This document shows, in pieces, positions 40,781 to 49,432 of a stretch of 64,000 nucleotides of DNA; position 1 is the stretch's first letter, and every line of letters starts with the position of its first letter. The position numbers were made by a program, and so were the translations under genes. A model generated the notes under the pieces. That model was not told the DNA's origin. It worked only from the letters and a program-made list of their open reading frames with translations, and did no database searches. Source of the DNA: Oscillospiraceae bacterium (GTDB taxonomy: Bacteria; Bacillota; Clostridia; Oscillospirales; Oscillospiraceae); the NCBI GenBank assembly GCA_916988195.3, contig CAKASQ030000008.1:1-64000 (forward strand), given 5' to 3'.

Positions 40781-42154
40781 ATGAAAATTGTGATTGTCGG
40801 CGACGGCAAGATCGGAAGCACGCTCGCCGAGCAGCTCTCGCGTGAGGGGCACGAGATAACGATCATTGACCGCAGCGGCGAGCCCTTGCAGCAGACGAGC
40901 GAGGACTTGGATATTCTGTGCGTCGAGGGAAACGGCGCGACATATGCCACGCAGATGGAAGCAGGCGTGGATTCTGCCGACCTTCTCATCGCGGTGACGA
41001 TGTCGGACGAGCTGAACCTTCTTTGCTGCCTCGTCGCAAAGAAAATCGGCGCGCGGCACACAATCGCCCGCGTCCGGAACCCGGAGTATAGCGGCGAACT
41101 CTCGCTCATCTCGGACGATCTGGGGCTGAGCCTTTCTGTGAACCCCGAGCTTCTGTGCGCAACAGAGATCGCTCGGACGCTTCGTATCCCGTCGGCTATC
41201 AAAACAGATACGTTTGCCAACGGGCATGTGGAACTTTTAAAGGTGCAGATCCCGCAGGACTCCCTTATCGCGGGCAAGACGCTCATGGAGCTTCCGAGCC
41301 TCGTGAAGGCCAAGATTCTTATCTGCGCGGTTGAGCGCGGGGAGCAAGAGGTCTATATTCCCTCGGGCTCGTTCCGGCTGGAGGCGGGCGACCGCATCTC
41401 GTTCGTTGCGTCCATCCGCGACGCGCAGGCGTTTTTCCACCAGATCAAGCTCGCCTCGTCCCGCGTGCGGACGGTCCTGATCGTCGGCGGCGGGCACATT
41501 GCGTATTATCTTGCCAAGCAGCTGACGGACCTCGGCGTTGGCGTCAAAATCACGGAGGTCAACTATGAGCGGTGCTTGCAGCTCTCGTCGCTTCTTCCCA
41601 AGGCCGAGATTCTGCATGGCGACGGCACAAACGAAGGCTTCCTGCGCGAGTGCGGCGTTGCCCAGACGGACGCGTTTGCCGCGCTGACGGGCATTGACGA
41701 AGAAAACGTCCTGATGGGGCTTTACGTGCGCAAAACCTTCCCGAAGGTCAAGGTCATCACGAAAATTAACCGCTATTCCTTCCAGTCAATCATCGAGACG
41801 ATGGATCTTGGAAGCGTCTTTAATCCCCGGTTCAGTACATCGAACGTCATCTGCCGGTACGCCCGGTCCATGCAGAACTCGCTGGGCTCGAACGTCGAGA
41901 CACTCTACAAGCTCGTCGGCGGCAAGGCAGAAGCCCTGGAATTCCGCGTGGCCGAAGGCTCCGCCGTCTGCGGCATTCCGCTGCAAACGCTCCGGCTCCG
42001 GCAGAATCTTCTCATTGGCTGCATCAACCGCGCCGGAAAAATCCTCATCCCCAGCGGCCAGGATACGATCGAGCCGGGCGACACGGTCGTCGTTGTGACA
42101 AGCGTTACGGGGCTCAACGAGCTCGACGACATTCTCGAAAAGCACAGAGGGTAA
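40781..42154 (+). CDS. trkA: Trk potassium uptake regulator TrkA
   Basis: A 457-residue cytosolic protein with two RCK units. Each opens with a Rossmann NAD-binding motif: IVIVGDGKIGSTLAEQL (residue 2) and VLIVGGGHIAYYLAKQL (about residue 232), followed by aspartate or glutamate at the end of the second strand (TIIDRS; KITEVN). Each ends with an RCK_C domain (residues about 140-220 and 370-457; GDRISFVASI, GDTVVVVTSV). It gates the TrkH channel in response to nucleotides. The stop is three bases before trkH, so they form one operon with TrkA first, as is common in Clostridia. Confidence 0.95.
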   Translation: MKIVIVGDGKIGSTLAEQLSREGHEITIIDRSGEPLQQTSEDLDILCVEGNGATYATQMEAGVDSADLLIAVTMSDELNLLCCLVAKKIGARHTIARVRNPEYSGELSLISDDLGLSLSVNPELLCATEIARTLRIPSAIKTDTFANGHVELLKVQIPQDSLIAGKTLMELPSLVKAKILICAVERGEQEVYIPSGSFRLEAGDRISFVASIRDAQAFFHQIKLASSRVRTVLIVGGGHIAYYLAKQLTDLGVGVKITEVNYERCLQLSSLLPKAEILHGDGTNEGFLRECGVAQTDAFAALTGIDEENVLMGLYVRKTFPKVKVITKINRYSFQSIIETMDLGSVFNPRFSTSNVICRYARSMQNSLGSNVETLYKLVGGKAEALEFRVAEGSAVCGIPLQTLRLRQNLLIGCINRAGKILIPSGQDTIEPGDTVVVVTSVTGLNELDDILEKHRG

Positions 42155-42157
42155 GCC

Positions 42158-43603
42158 ATGAACAAACGGATGATTCTTTACATTCAGGGCGCGATTCTGC
42201 TCATTGAATCGGCCATCATGGTGCTTCCCATCGCGGCGGCGCTCATCTACCGGGAGACTTCGGGCGTCTGGTTTTTCTACACGGCGCTGGCGGCGGCGAT
42301 CTGCGGCTTTGCGGCCATGAAGCTATCTAAGCCGCGGACGAAGACGATCTACGCAAAAGAGGGCCTCATTACCGTGGCGCTGGGCTGGATCGTGCTGTCC
42401 TTAGTTGGTGCGCTGCCGTTTACGCTCTCGGGCGAAATTCCGTGTTACCTGGACGCGGTGTTCGAGATGATCTCCGGCTTTACAACGACAGGCTCGAGCA
42501 TCCTGCCGAACGTCGAGGCGCTTAGCCGCTGCATGCTCCTCTGGCGGAGCTTTTCGCACTGGCTGGGCGGCATGGGCATTCTGGTATTTATGCTGGCCAT
42601 CGTCAAAATGGAAGGCGGGCAGGGCATCCATCTCCTGCGCGCCGAGAGCCCGGGGCCGACGGTCGGCAAGATGGTCCCGAGAATGGTCGACTCGTCGAAA
42701 ATCCTGTATACGATCTACTTTGCGCTCACGCTCGTACAGGTGGTATTTTACCTGGCTGGCGGCATGCCGCTTTTTGACTCGCTCTGCAACGCGTTTGCAA
42801 CGGCCGGTACGGGCGGCTTTTCCATCAAGGCAGACTCGTTCGCAAGCTACAGCATGTATGCCCAGACGGTCACGACGGTCTTCATGGCGCTGTTCGGCGT
42901 GAACTTCTCGATCTACTTCTTCCTGCTGCAAAAGAAGTTCGACCTCGCGTTCAAAAATACCGAGCTCCGCTGGTACGTGGGTATTATCCTTTTCTCCATC
43001 GCGATGATCACGGCGAACATTCTGCCGATGTACCCGGACTTCCACGCGGCCATCCACCATGCGGCGTTCTCCGTCTCGTCCGTCATCACGACGACCGGCT
43101 TCGGCACGGAAAACTTTGACCTCTGGCCAGAGTTTTCGCGCGTGATTCTGGTGTTCCTCATGATCGTAGGCGCGTCGGCAGGCTCGACAGGCGGCGGCCT
43201 GAAGGTCTCGCGGCTGGTGATTCTCGTTCGCGCGGCGCAGGTGGAGGTGCGCAGACTCATCCGCCCGCGCACGGTCAAGGTCATGCGCATCGACGGCAAG
43301 CCCGTGGGACAGGATACGGTGCGTGCGGTGAGCGGGTACCTCATCTTGTATGTGCTCATCTGCATGGTGTCCGTGCTTCTGGTCTCGCTCGACGGCTTCG
43401 ACGGCTCGACGACGGTGACGGCCGTTCTCGCAACGTTCAATAACATCGGCCCGGGCCTCGGCCTTGTGTGTCCCGCGGGGAACTTTGCGATGTTCAGTCC
43501 GCTGGCAAAGGTCGTTCTGTGCCTCGATATGCTCTTCGGGCGGCTCGAGATTTATCCGATGCTCGTTCTGCTGCTGCCGAGCACATGGTCCAAAAAGAAC
43601 TGA
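42158..43603 (+). CDS. trkH: Trk potassium uptake transmembrane protein TrkH
   Basis: A 481-residue membrane protein with about ten transmembrane helices. The four selectivity-filter loops are visible: SGFTTTGSS (residues about 107-115), TAGTGGFS, ITTTGFGTENF and FNNIGPGLG. They form the fourfold pseudo-symmetric potassium pathway typical of TrkH/KtrB. MNKRMILYIQG is a normal start directly after TrkA. The product is the cell-membrane channel partner of TrkA, probably for potassium uptake at low external potassium or osmotic stress. The operon ends at the strong terminator at 43648. Confidence 0.95.
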   Translation: MNKRMILYIQGAILLIESAIMVLPIAAALIYRETSGVWFFYTALAAAICGFAAMKLSKPRTKTIYAKEGLITVALGWIVLSLVGALPFTLSGEIPCYLDAVFEMISGFTTTGSSILPNVEALSRCMLLWRSFSHWLGGMGILVFMLAIVKMEGGQGIHLLRAESPGPTVGKMVPRMVDSSKILYTIYFALTLVQVVFYLAGGMPLFDSLCNAFATAGTGGFSIKADSFASYSMYAQTVTTVFMALFGVNFSIYFFLLQKKFDLAFKNTELRWYVGIILFSIAMITANILPMYPDFHAAIHHAAFSVSSVITTTGFGTENFDLWPEFSRVILVFLMIVGASAGSTGGGLKVSRLVILVRAAQVEVRRLIRPRTVKVMRIDGKPVGQDTVRAVSGYLILYVLICMVSVLLVSLDGFDGSTTVTAVLATFNNIGPGLGLVCPAGNFAMFSPLAKVVLCLDMLFGRLEIYPMLVLLLPSTWSKKN

Positions 43604-43647
43604 CGGGCGCGCCGCGCATTGTACCGATAAAATCACAAAAGCTACCG

Positions 43648-43676
43648 AGGGCAGGAAACGTCGTTTCCTGCCCTTT
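43648..43676 (+). terminator. Terminator after trkH
   Basis: AGGGCAGGAAACG, T, CGTTTCCTGCCCT, TT: a perfect 13-bp stem. Confidence 0.9.
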
Positions 43677-43864
43677 GCGTGATGTCGGAGATTTTCACGT
43701 TTCGGAAATATCCCGGTGTGCCGCGTCATTTTTCCTTGAAATACGTCAGTATTCCTGCGAAAAAATGTCTTGCTTAACGCAAAAATCCCTCGCTGCCGGT
43801 CACATCATGCGTTTTCAGATACCCCTACGCGTTATTTGGAGGATTTCGGCTGAATCCGGCGGAC

Positions 43865-43893
43865 TTGTCAATTGGTATCGGGAATGCTATAAT
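43865..43893 (+). promoter_or_regulatory. Promoter of the hydrolase-acyltransferase gene
   Basis: TTGTCA, 17 bases, TATAAT, 50 bases upstream of the ATG at 43944. The 190 bases between the trkH terminator and this promoter (43677-43864) hold no gene I can support. Confidence 0.75.
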
Positions 43894-43943
43894 ATAAATT
43901 CAACGCCGGAGGACCGGCGAACTGCGGAAAGGAACGTTTTTTC

Positions 43944-46106
43944 ATGGAGCTGCACGCAAAACTGGTTCGCGCCCAGCTGAATTTCTTCAAGCCCTTCGTG
44001 GCCAATTGCTCTTTAGATGTCACCCGCAAGGGGCAGGACAAGCTCGGCGAGCTGATGACGGCTATTCACAAGCGGGAGGTCTATGTCCGCGAGCATGATT
44101 TCGGCGGCTTTCAGGGCGCATGGCTCACGCCGAAGGATAAGCGGCGCACGGGCGTTGTGCTGTATCTGCATGGCGGCGGCTACACGTGCGGCAATCTGGA
44201 GTATGCCAAGGGCTTTGCCGCAACGCTGGCGGACGAGTGCGGCGTGCGCGTTTTCTGCGCGGCCTATCGATTGGCGCCCGAGGACCCGTTCCCGGCGGCG
44301 CTGGACGACGCGGTGGTAAGCTATCAGTACCTGCTCTCGAAGGGGTATGGCCCGAACCAGATCCTGCTTTGCGGCGAATCGGCGGGCGGGGGACTTTGCT
44401 ACGCGCTGTGCTTACGGCTCAAGCAGCTGAAGCTGCCGCTCCCGTGCGGGATCATCGCCATTTCGCCGTGGACGGATCTGACGCAGTCGGGCGCGACGTT
44501 CGACGAGAATCGCGACAACGACCCGTCGCTCTCGAAAGAGCTTCTGGACTTTTATTCGGCCTGCTACACGCAGAACCCCAAAGATCCGCTCTGCTCGCCG
44601 CTTTTCGGCGACCTCAAGGACCTGCCGCCGTCGCTTCTTTTCGCGGGCGGGGATGAGATTCTGCTGGACGACGCGCAGCGGCTTCACCAGAAGCTGCTGG
44701 ACGCAGGCTGCAAGAGCAAACTCTACATTGCGCCCGAGCGCTGGCACGCGTACGTGCTCTACTGCCTGGCGGAAAACATGCAGGACGATTTCGGATCCAT
44801 CAATCACTTTTTAGACAAGACGCTTTCGCCCGCCAAGAGCCTTCGATGGATGAAGCTCGACAATGCGGCGAAAATCTACCCGGCGGCCAAGCGGCGCACA
44901 TGGACCAATTATTTCAGGCTTTCGGCCACGCTTACCGAGCCGATCGACTTACCGATCCTGCGCGCGGCGCTTGATGTGACGGTGCGAAGGTTCCCATCCA
45001 TTGCGGTCCGTCTGCGCCGGGGCGCGTTCTGGTACTATTTGGAGCAAATTCCGAAGGCACCGGACATTCAGGAGGAAAAGAGCTGCCCGCTGCAGCATGT
45101 GCCGTTTGACAGCGTCAGAAAATGCGCGTTCCGCGTGCTGGTGTACAAGAACCGGATGGCCGTCGAGTTTTTCCACGCCGTCACCGACGGCACGGGCGGA
45201 CTCATCTTTTTAAAGACGCTGCTGGCCGAATATTTAAGCGAAAAATATGGGCTCAACGTTCCGGCGGAGCACGGCGTTCTCGGAAGGCTTGAGGAGCCCG
45301 ACGAGGAGGAGCTGGAAGACAGCTTCCTTCGCTACGCGGGCGATGTAAAGGCCAGCCGCAAGGAGGCGACCGCCTGGCACCTGAGCGGCACGCCGGAGCC
45401 CGACGGGTATGTGAACCTCGTCACGATGATGCTCCGCGTCCCCGAGGTCAAGGCCTGCGCGAAGGAGCACGGGGTCACGGTGACGGAGCTTCTGTGCGCG
45501 GCGATGATGCAGGCAATTGATCACCTGCAGGCGGAAAAGGTTCCCGTTCGAAGCCGCAGAAAGCCCGTGAAGGTGACGGTTCCGGTCAACCTGCGGGGAC
45601 TGTTTCCGAGCCACACGCTGCGAAACTTCGCGTCCTACGTGAACACGGAAATTGACCCGCGCCTCGGCTCTTATACGTTCGATGAGATTTGCCAGCTTGT
45701 GCACCACACGATGGGACTTGGCAACGACGCGAAGACGATGCGCGCGAAGATCGCGACGAATGTGGCAAGCGAAAAATCGCCCGTGCTGCGCGTGATGCCG
45801 CTGTTCGTCAAGAACATCGCCATGAAGGCGGCCTTCAATGCGGTGGGCGAGTGCAAGGCGTGTTTGTGCATGTCGAACCTCGGCGTGGTGCAGGTGCCGG
45901 AGGTCATGCGCCCGTATATCGAGCGATTTGACTTTGTCATCGGTCCGCAGGCCAACGCGCCGCACAACTGCGGCGTTGCAACCTGGGGCGATACGGTATA
46001 TGTCAGCTGCGTACGCAACATCAAAGAACCGGAGCTGGAGCTGCATTTTTACCGTGTGCTCCACAGCCTCGGCCTGCATGTAACGGTTGAGAGCAACGCC
46101 CGGTAA
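43944..46106 (+). CDS. Fused alpha/beta hydrolase and alcohol-acyltransferase-like protein
   Basis: A 720-residue two-domain protein. Residues 1-295 are a hormone-sensitive-lipase-type hydrolase: YLHGGGYTCGN (HGGG oxyanion), LCGESAGGGLCYAL (GESAGG nucleophile), FAGGDEILLDDAQ and RWHAYVLYC (acid and histidine). Residues about 300-720 form an acyltransferase fold with the condensation-like motif FHAVTDGTGGLIFLK (HxxxDG) and DFVIGPQANAPHNCGV near the end, as in alcohol acetyltransferases and PapA-like enzymes. A fusion of ester-cleaving and ester-forming halves suggests transesterification on a lipid or alcohol. It is followed 34 bases later by the DUF6320 gene. Confidence 0.85.
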   Translation: MELHAKLVRAQLNFFKPFVANCSLDVTRKGQDKLGELMTAIHKREVYVREHDFGGFQGAWLTPKDKRRTGVVLYLHGGGYTCGNLEYAKGFAATLADECGVRVFCAAYRLAPEDPFPAALDDAVVSYQYLLSKGYGPNQILLCGESAGGGLCYALCLRLKQLKLPLPCGIIAISPWTDLTQSGATFDENRDNDPSLSKELLDFYSACYTQNPKDPLCSPLFGDLKDLPPSLLFAGGDEILLDDAQRLHQKLLDAGCKSKLYIAPERWHAYVLYCLAENMQDDFGSINHFLDKTLSPAKSLRWMKLDNAAKIYPAAKRRTWTNYFRLSATLTEPIDLPILRAALDVTVRRFPSIAVRLRRGAFWYYLEQIPKAPDIQEEKSCPLQHVPFDSVRKCAFRVLVYKNRMAVEFFHAVTDGTGGLIFLKTLLAEYLSEKYGLNVPAEHGVLGRLEEPDEEELEDSFLRYAGDVKASRKEATAWHLSGTPEPDGYVNLVTMMLRVPEVKACAKEHGVTVTELLCAAMMQAIDHLQAEKVPVRSRRKPVKVTVPVNLRGLFPSHTLRNFASYVNTEIDPRLGSYTFDEICQLVHHTMGLGNDAKTMRAKIATNVASEKSPVLRVMPLFVKNIAMKAAFNAVGECKACLCMSNLGVVQVPEVMRPYIERFDFVIGPQANAPHNCGVATWGDTVYVSCVRNIKEPELELHFYRVLHSLGLHVTVESNAR

Positions 46107-46140
46107 CGCGGCGCAAGCAAGATAGAAAGGAAACGGGATT

Positions 46141-46839
46141 ATGTATTGTGTCAATTGCGGCGTGGAGCTTGCGGACAGCGAGACGGTCTGCCCGCTGTGC
46201 GGGACGCGGGTGTTCCACCCTGATCTTTCAAGACCGCAGGCGGACGCGCCTTATCCGCCTGATCATCATGTGAAGCCGGAGGACGTCAGCCGCTCGGGGA
46301 TCTTGTTCGTGATGACGATGCTGGCGCTTTTGCCGGCGGTTATCTGCCTGCTGTGCGACTGGCGCATCAACGGCGGGATTGTCTGGTCTGGCTTTGCGGC
46401 GGGCGCAATCGGGCTTTTGTATGTGCTGATCGTGCTGCCGATGTGGTTCAAGCGGCCAAATCCGGTGATTTTTGTGCCGGTCGATTTCGCGGCCATCGGG
46501 CTGTATCTTCTGTATATCGATCTGGCAGTGAAGGGCGGCTGGTTCTTGTCGTTTGCGTTCCCGGTCACGGCGGCCATCGGCCTTCTTCTGACGGCGGTCG
46601 TGGCGCTGGTGCGCTATGTCCGCGGGGGGTATCTGTATATTTTCGGCGGCGCGCTGATCCTTGCGGGCGGCCTTGCGGTGCTTATTGAGTTTTTGATCAA
46701 CGTGACGTTCGGTATCCATAAGGCGCTTTTGTGGTCGATCTACCCGCTGGCAGCCGGCGTGATCCTGGGCGGCATGCTGCTGGTTATCGCCATCTGTAAG
46801 CCCCTTCGGAAGTCTTTGCACCGGAAGTTTTTCTTCTAA
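46141..46839 (+). CDS. Zinc-ribbon membrane protein (DUF6320)
   Basis: A 232-residue protein. The N-terminal 30 residues are a rubredoxin-like zinc ribbon (MYCVNCGVELADSETVCPLCG), and about six transmembrane helices fill residues 50-225 (for example ILFVMTMLALLPAVICLLCDW; WFLSFAFPVTAAIGLLLTAVV). This arrangement fits DUF6320, which by my recollection commonly accompanies alcohol-acetyltransferase-like genes, as here. It may anchor or supply a membrane step for the acyltransferase. No catalytic residues are recognised. It starts after AGAAAGGAAACGGGATT, in the same operon. Confidence 0.75.
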   Translation: MYCVNCGVELADSETVCPLCGTRVFHPDLSRPQADAPYPPDHHVKPEDVSRSGILFVMTMLALLPAVICLLCDWRINGGIVWSGFAAGAIGLLYVLIVLPMWFKRPNPVIFVPVDFAAIGLYLLYIDLAVKGGWFLSFAFPVTAAIGLLLTAVVALVRYVRGGYLYIFGGALILAGGLAVLIEFLINVTFGIHKALLWSIYPLAAGVILGGMLLVIAICKPLRKSLHRKFFF

Positions 46840-46875
46840 GATGCTGTGGATTTTGAACAAACTTCTCAAATGTCC

Positions 46876-46980
46876 GTAGGGGCGGACGCCTCTGTCCGCC
46901 CGCAGAAAAATGCGGTTTTTATGTAGAATTACGGCGAATTCGAGACTTCCTTTGGGCGGGCAGAGTCGCCCGCCCCTACG
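46876..46980. repeat. Intergenic palindromic repeat (MITE-like), copy 1
   Basis: Outer inverted repeat CGTAGGGGCGG ... CCGCCCCTACG enclosing 80 bases with more internal pairing (GTCCGCCCGC / GGGCGGGCAGAG). A related 104-bp repeat of the same end design occurs at 62707-62810. A 16-bp palindrome AACCTCCCGGGAGGTT follows at 46981. Confidence 0.75.
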
Positions 46981-47020
46981 AACCTCCCGGGAGGTTTCCA
47001 AAATCTCTCCAACAAAGTAA

Positions 47021-47060
47021 AAACGAACTGCGTTCCAAAATCGGAACGCAGTTCGTTTTT
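47021..47060. terminator. Bidirectional terminator
   Basis: AAACGAACTGCGTTCC, 6-base loop, GGAACGCAGTTCGTTTTTT: a perfect 16-bp stem between the convergent DUF6320 and galactokinase genes. Confidence 0.9.
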
Positions 47061-47071
47061 TGATACAGAAT

Positions 47072-48184
47072 TTATTCCTTGATTTTAAGCGGATGGCAGG
47101 AGCCCTCGCCGAGTACCTGCTCGACGCCCTCTTTGAAGCGCTCGAAGCGGTCGTTGGGGACGAAGGCAAGCGCCGTGCCCGCAAAGCCGCCGCCATGGAT
47201 GCGGACCGCGCCCTCACCGTCGAGCAGCTTCTTGCACAGCGCGAGCGTAAAGGCCATGTCCTGATGCTCGGCCGCACCCAGCGGCGTGACGTTCTGGAGC
47301 TTGAGCCACGACGAGCGGCCGGAGTCGTTGACGTAGGTCAGGAACGCTCCAAAATTGTCGTTTCGCAGCGCACGCACCTGGAGTCGGACGCGCTGATTCT
47401 CTTCAAAATAGTGCATCGCGCGCAGAACGGCGCGGTCACCGCAGCTTGCGCGAAGGGCAGGAAGGGAAGCATAGAACGCGCTCTCGTCCACATCGTTGAG
47501 GACTTCCTTTCCGAAGAAGGCCGCGACCTTTTTCATCTCCACCGGGATGGCCGCGTACTCATCCGTCAGATCCGCGTGGCTCGCGTGGGAGTCGATGATG
47601 CAGAGCGTATGGCCGCAGTGGGCAAAGTCGAAGTCGACCTTTTCGACGACGGGCTTCTTGGGGTCCGCGAAGTCAATGAACACGAGCCCGCCGACAGAGG
47701 ACGCCATCTGGTCCATGAGCCCCGAGGGCTTTCCAAAATAGACGTTCTCGGCGTACTGGCCGATCTGTGCAATCTCGATGGCCGAGAGCTTGTTCTCAAA
47801 GAACAGACCGTTTAAAATTCTGCCGATGAGGACCTCAAAGGCCGCCGAGCTCGATAAACCGGAGCCGGGGAGCACGGTGGACGAAATTTTCGCGTCGAAG
47901 CCCTGAAGCTTGCAGCCGCGCGCCTGAAATGCCGCCGCAACGCCGCGCACGAGCGAGGCTGTGGTGTTCTTCTCGGTTTCGTGGACGGACAGATCGTCGA
48001 GGTCGACCGTGACCGGCGCGAAGCCCTCAGAGTCGATCAAAATGAGGTGCGTGCCGTTGAGCCGGACCTCAGCGTCCGTCTGCATATCGACCGCGGCAGC
48101 CAGAACGCAGCCGTGCTGATGGTCGGTATGGTTGCCGCTGATCTCGGTGCGGCCGGGCGCGGAAAAGTGATAGAGCTGTTCCAT
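47072..48184 (-). CDS. galK: Galactokinase
   Basis: A 370-residue GHMP kinase. ATG 48184 follows GGAGGTATTACG; the longer in-frame form upstream lacks a site. The galactokinase signature is APGRTEISGNHTDHQHG (residues about 9-25), the phosphate-binding GHMP loop is LPGSGLSSSAAFEV, and the C-terminal motif is HGGGFAGTALAF. It phosphorylates galactose at C1 in the Leloir pathway. No galT or galE neighbour is visible, so it may act with genes elsewhere, or on a related sugar. Monocistronic between two unrelated genes. Confidence 0.9.
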   Translation of the reverse strand: MEQLYHFSAPGRTEISGNHTDHQHGCVLAAAVDMQTDAEVRLNGTHLILIDSEGFAPVTVDLDDLSVHETEKNTTASLVRGVAAAFQARGCKLQGFDAKISSTVLPGSGLSSSAAFEVLIGRILNGLFFENKLSAIEIAQIGQYAENVYFGKPSGLMDQMASSVGGLVFIDFADPKKPVVEKVDFDFAHCGHTLCIIDSHASHADLTDEYAAIPVEMKKVAAFFGKEVLNDVDESAFYASLPALRASCGDRAVLRAMHYFEENQRVRLQVRALRNDNFGAFLTYVNDSGRSSWLKLQNVTPLGAAEHQDMAFTLALCKKLLDGEGAVRIHGGGFAGTALAFVPNDRFERFKEGVEQVLGEGSCHPLKIKE

Positions 48185-48428
48185 CGTAATACCTCCATTC
48201 GCCCGGTGCGGCAAGCGCGCGCGGGCAAAGCATAATATCTCTCCACAATTATAATACGCGGCTGGCGGCATGGCAAGTTTTCCGGGAAGGAAAGGTTTGC
48301 ATTGTGTGGAATTTCGGAGAATTCAACAAAATAATCCCGGGAAAAAGTCGCCGGAATATGCAAAAACACGCCTGCAGGCCGTGCGCCTCAGGCTTTTTTC
48401 TGTGTTTGGGTTCTGCGTTTTGGTGGGA

Positions 48429-49256
48429 TTATTTTGCCGCGGGCGGGATATCGCCGACGCCGTTTAACACCAGCTGCGGGCGGTACGGGAACTTCTTGAT
48501 ATCTGCCCGGTCGGTCACGCCCGAGAGAACCAGCGTTGTGTAAAGGCCCGTTTCAATGCCTGCTACCATGTCGGTATCCATCCGGTCGCCGATCATGACT
48601 GCGTCCTCCGAGTGAACGCCGAGGATCCGAAGACCCGTACGCATCATGAGGGGATTGGGCTTGCCCACAAAGTAGGCCGTTTGTCCGGTTGCCATCTCGA
48701 TCGGCGCAATCATCGCCCGGCAGGCCGGAATAATGCCGTCTTCGGCAGGCCCGGTGAGGTCGCTGTTCGTGCCGATGAGCTTCGCACCCTTGAGCACCAG
48801 CCGCACGGCCTTGAGAATGTTCTCGTAGTTATAGGAGTTTCCCTCGCCGATGATGACATAGTCAGGGTCGACATCGTTCATTGTGATGCCCTCGTCGTGA
48901 AGCGCCATGATAAGCCCTGCGCCGCCGATGACATACGCGCTGCATCCGGGCGCCTGCGAGCTGATGAACCGCGCCGTGGCCAGTGCGCTAGTGTAGAAGT
49001 GGCTCTCGTCCACATCCAGACCCATGCGGCCCAGCTTCTGCTGCAATTCCTTCGGCGAGCGCTCCGACGAGTTCGTCAGGAACAAGAAGTGCTTGTTCTC
49101 CCGATAGAGCCAGTCGACAAATTCCTTGACGCCCGGCAAAAGGCGGTTGCCGTGATAGATCACGCCGTCCATGTCGCAGATGAAGCCGTCCTTCGCGCGC
49201 AGCGTCTCAAGCTTCTGCTGTAATGCTTCCTTGTTTTCCAAATTGATGTTATCCAT
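48429..49256 (-). CDS. HAD-IIA family phosphatase (NagD-like)
   Basis: A 275-residue HAD phosphatase. The nucleophile aspartate is in DGFICDMDGVIYHGN, motif II in FLTNSSERSP, the cap-specific lysine region in VGKPNPLMM and motif IV in MIGDRMDTDMVAG. Members dephosphorylate nucleoside or sugar phosphates; the exact substrate is unknown. Start ATG 49256 follows GAAGGAGGAATGAT. It is separated from the pho operon by a terminator, and TTTTACA-type repeats lie upstream, which suggests control by phosphate. It could supply phosphate by scavenging. Confidence 0.85.
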   Translation of the reverse strand: MDNINLENKEALQQKLETLRAKDGFICDMDGVIYHGNRLLPGVKEFVDWLYRENKHFLFLTNSSERSPKELQQKLGRMGLDVDESHFYTSALATARFISSQAPGCSAYVIGGAGLIMALHDEGITMNDVDPDYVIIGEGNSYNYENILKAVRLVLKGAKLIGTNSDLTGPAEDGIIPACRAMIAPIEMATGQTAYFVGKPNPLMMRTGLRILGVHSEDAVMIGDRMDTDMVAGIETGLYTTLVLSGVTDRADIKKFPYRPQLVLNGVGDIPPAAK

Positions 49257-49332
49257 ATCATTCCTCCTTCAAATTTTCGTTTTTGTTTTATAAGTTTTCT
49301 TTCTCTTTACAGTTTGCATCATACCAGAGATT

Positions 49333-49374
49333 TGTAAAACAGGGAAGCGTAAAAACGTAAAATCTATGTAAAAT
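49333..49374 (-). promoter_or_regulatory. Pho-box-like repeats upstream of the HAD phosphatase
   Basis: On the minus strand TTTTACA, TTTTACG, TTTTACG and TTTTACA occur at 49373, 49362, 49354 and 49339, with 11, 8 and 15-base steps. The same 8/11 spacing appears upstream of pstS at 55959-55984. These resemble the PhoP direct repeats of Firmicutes. Confidence 0.5.
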
Positions 49375-49384
49375 CGCAAAAACT

Positions 49385-49415
49385 CCCGCGAACTGCAAAT
49401 TTTACAGCTCGCGGG
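49385..49415 (-). terminator. Terminator of the pst-pho operon
   Basis: Minus strand CCCGCGA-GCTG ... CAG-TTCGCGGG, then AGTTTTTG, directly after the PhoR stop region. Confidence 0.75.
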
Positions 49416-49432
49416 GGTTGGAGTGGGGGTAC

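Noticed and set aside
42401-43729. 442-residue reverse ORF over trkH
   Set aside because: Charged, His/Arg-rich shadow; trkH on the plus strand has all its filter loops.
45234-46154. 306-residue reverse ORF over the acyltransferase domain
   Set aside because: Antisense shadow without motif or ribosome site; the plus-strand fusion protein is complete.
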